Source: Acidimicrobiaceae bacterium
GTDB lineage: Bacteria; Actinomycetota; Acidimicrobiia; Acidimicrobiales; UBA8190
NCBI GenBank assembly: GCA_003131945.1
Contig: PKWD01000413.1
Coordinates: 6,188-11,743 of the forward strand
Length of the DNA: 5,556 bases
Reading direction: 5' to 3'
Position 1 is the first letter of the stretch, and every line of letters starts with the position of its first letter. Positions 4,723 to 5,556 of the stretch are shown here, one piece after another. A model generated the notes under the pieces. That model did no database searches. It saw only the letters and a program-made list of their open reading frames with translations, and was not told the DNA's origin. A program made the translations under genes and the position numbers.

Positions 4723-5556
4723 ATGCTCGTTCGTCGTTCGCACGCCGTCAGGCGCATCGTCGGTCGTTCGTTTCTCGGTCTGGCTCTGGGGGCCGGGGCG
4801 GCGGGTTTGGCCGCCTTTCCGGGCGCCTCACCGGCCGGGGCAGTGACGTGTGTCCCCGCCGGCTCCACCGGGCTGACGGCGGCCACGGTCGTCACGACCA
4901 CCCTGACGGGCGGGACCGTCAACGCCACGGGATGTGACGTCGGCATCTACGTGGCGAGCAACAATGCGACCGTCTCCGGAGTCACGGTCAGCGGAGCAAA
5001 TGACGAAGGCATCCTGGCCGAGGACGCCACCGGTCTGACGATCACGGGCAACACCGTCGAGAACAACGGGGTCAACCCCAACAAGTTGATTCCCGACGGC
5101 CACGCCCTCATGCTCGACGGGGTGTCGACCTCGACGATTACCAACAACACCGTCAAGAACAACGCCAACGGAGGGATCGGGCTGGCCGACACGGGGCCGG
5201 TCGACCCGGGAGCTCTCACCCAGAACTCAGGAGCGACGCCGGTCCCCTCGACGGGCGACACGATCAGCGGGAACACGGCCACCGGCAACACCGGAGGGTG
5301 CGGGATCATCATCGAAGCCTGGGACCCCGGCGCCGGAATCAGCGGTGCGATGGTCCTGAACAACACGGTGACCGGGGCCGTCGGTCAGTTCGGCCCCGGC
5401 GGGCCGGTCATCGGTCAGATCGTGGTGGCCGACGATGCGGCGGGGGCCAGTGTCTCCACCACCACCATCTCGGGAAACACCGTCAGCCAGAGCTTCGTGA
5501 CCGGGATCACGTTGCACGCCAACGCCCCCAATGACGTCATCTCGAACACGTCCATC
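4723..5556 (+). CDS. Secreted right-handed beta-helix protein (3' truncated)
   Basis: The frame is open for 278 codons to the window edge with no stop. The N-terminus is a Sec signal peptide: Arg-rich n-region (LVRRSHAVRR), hydrophobic core about 17-33, and an AGA-V cleavage site after Ala40. The mature part is a parallel beta-helix of the PbH1 / NosD-like type. Repeated rungs of the form I-(T/S)-(G/N)-N-T-V occur with their first hydrophobic residue at 107, 139, 181, 211, 249 and 273. The asparagines at 110, 142, 184, 214 and 252 would form an Asn ladder. Spacings of 24-42 exceed the usual 22-25, so loops protrude between rungs. Cys43 and Cys71 could form a disulfide near the cap. Such folds are often polysaccharide lyases, glycan-binding or surface proteins, but no catalytic residues can be assigned in the visible part. 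The strong ribosome site suggests high expression. Confidence 0.85.
   Translation, partial: MLVRRSHAVRRIVGRSFLGLALGAGAAGLAAFPGASPAGAVTCVPAGSTGLTAATVVTTTLTGGTVNATGCDVGIYVASNNATVSGVTVSGANDEGILAEDATGLTITGNTVENNGVNPNKLIPDGHALMLDGVSTSTITNNTVKNNANGGIGLADTGPVDPGALTQNSGATPVPSTGDTISGNTATGNTGGCGIIIEAWDPGAGISGAMVLNNTVTGAVGQFGPGGPVIGQIVVADDAAGASVSTTTISGNTVSQSFVTGITLHANAPNDVISNTSI

Noticed and set aside
4491..4946. Minus-strand frame across the hydrolase 3' end and the leader
   Set aside because: It overlaps two well-supported plus-strand genes, and its Pro/Arg/Ala-rich product has no recognisable motif.

Overview
The window reads as chromosomal DNA of a high-GC actinomycete. Evidence for this is the strong G/C third-position bias in every convincing frame, a mycobacterial-type DapB-like oxidoreductase, a MhuD-like haem monooxygenase, and secretion signals and lipoboxes of Gram-positive type. 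A soil or aquatic Actinomycetota lineage (Mycobacteriales or Acidimicrobiia-like) fits best. The sequence alone does not settle the genus. I see no mobile element, CRISPR array, tRNA or rRNA.

Layout. Positions 1-582 (+) hold the C-terminal half of a DapB-like NAD(P)-dependent oxidoreductase whose start lies outside the window. A 320-base intergenic stretch with several inverted repeats and a candidate sigma70 promoter leads into a lipoprotein gene (906-1480, +). Its frame is broken by one missing base in a CCCCGGGG run. Four minus-strand genes follow. In their direction of transcription they are a two-TM mini-protein (3527-3321), a membrane-anchored protein with one Ig-like (He_PIG-type) domain (3235-2549), a MhuD-like haem-degrading monooxygenase (2370-2041) and a 127-residue protein of unknown function (1976-1593). 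The plus strand then resumes with a lipoprotein alpha/beta-hydrolase with an intact Ser-Asp-His triad (3681-4589). Last comes a secreted right-handed beta-helix protein (4723 to the window end, 3' truncated).

Common theme. Five of the eight genes encode proteins predicted to be at or outside the membrane: lipoprotein, Ig-like anchor, mini-membrane protein, lipoprotein esterase and beta-helix. I see no signature of one dedicated pathway, and the gaps of 64-178 bases between the minus-strand genes do not prove an operon. The MhuD-like enzyme and the unknown protein beside it are the closest pair and may be co-transcribed.

Most unusual signals. (1) The leader of the beta-helix gene can fold into a long closed structure with two mutually exclusive perfect helices. 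(2) A long-range inverted repeat could mask the ribosome binding site of the hydrolase. (3) The lipoprotein has a frameshift at a C-CCG-GGG heptamer. (4) There are two candidate leaderless starts. No obviously new multi-gene system could be established.
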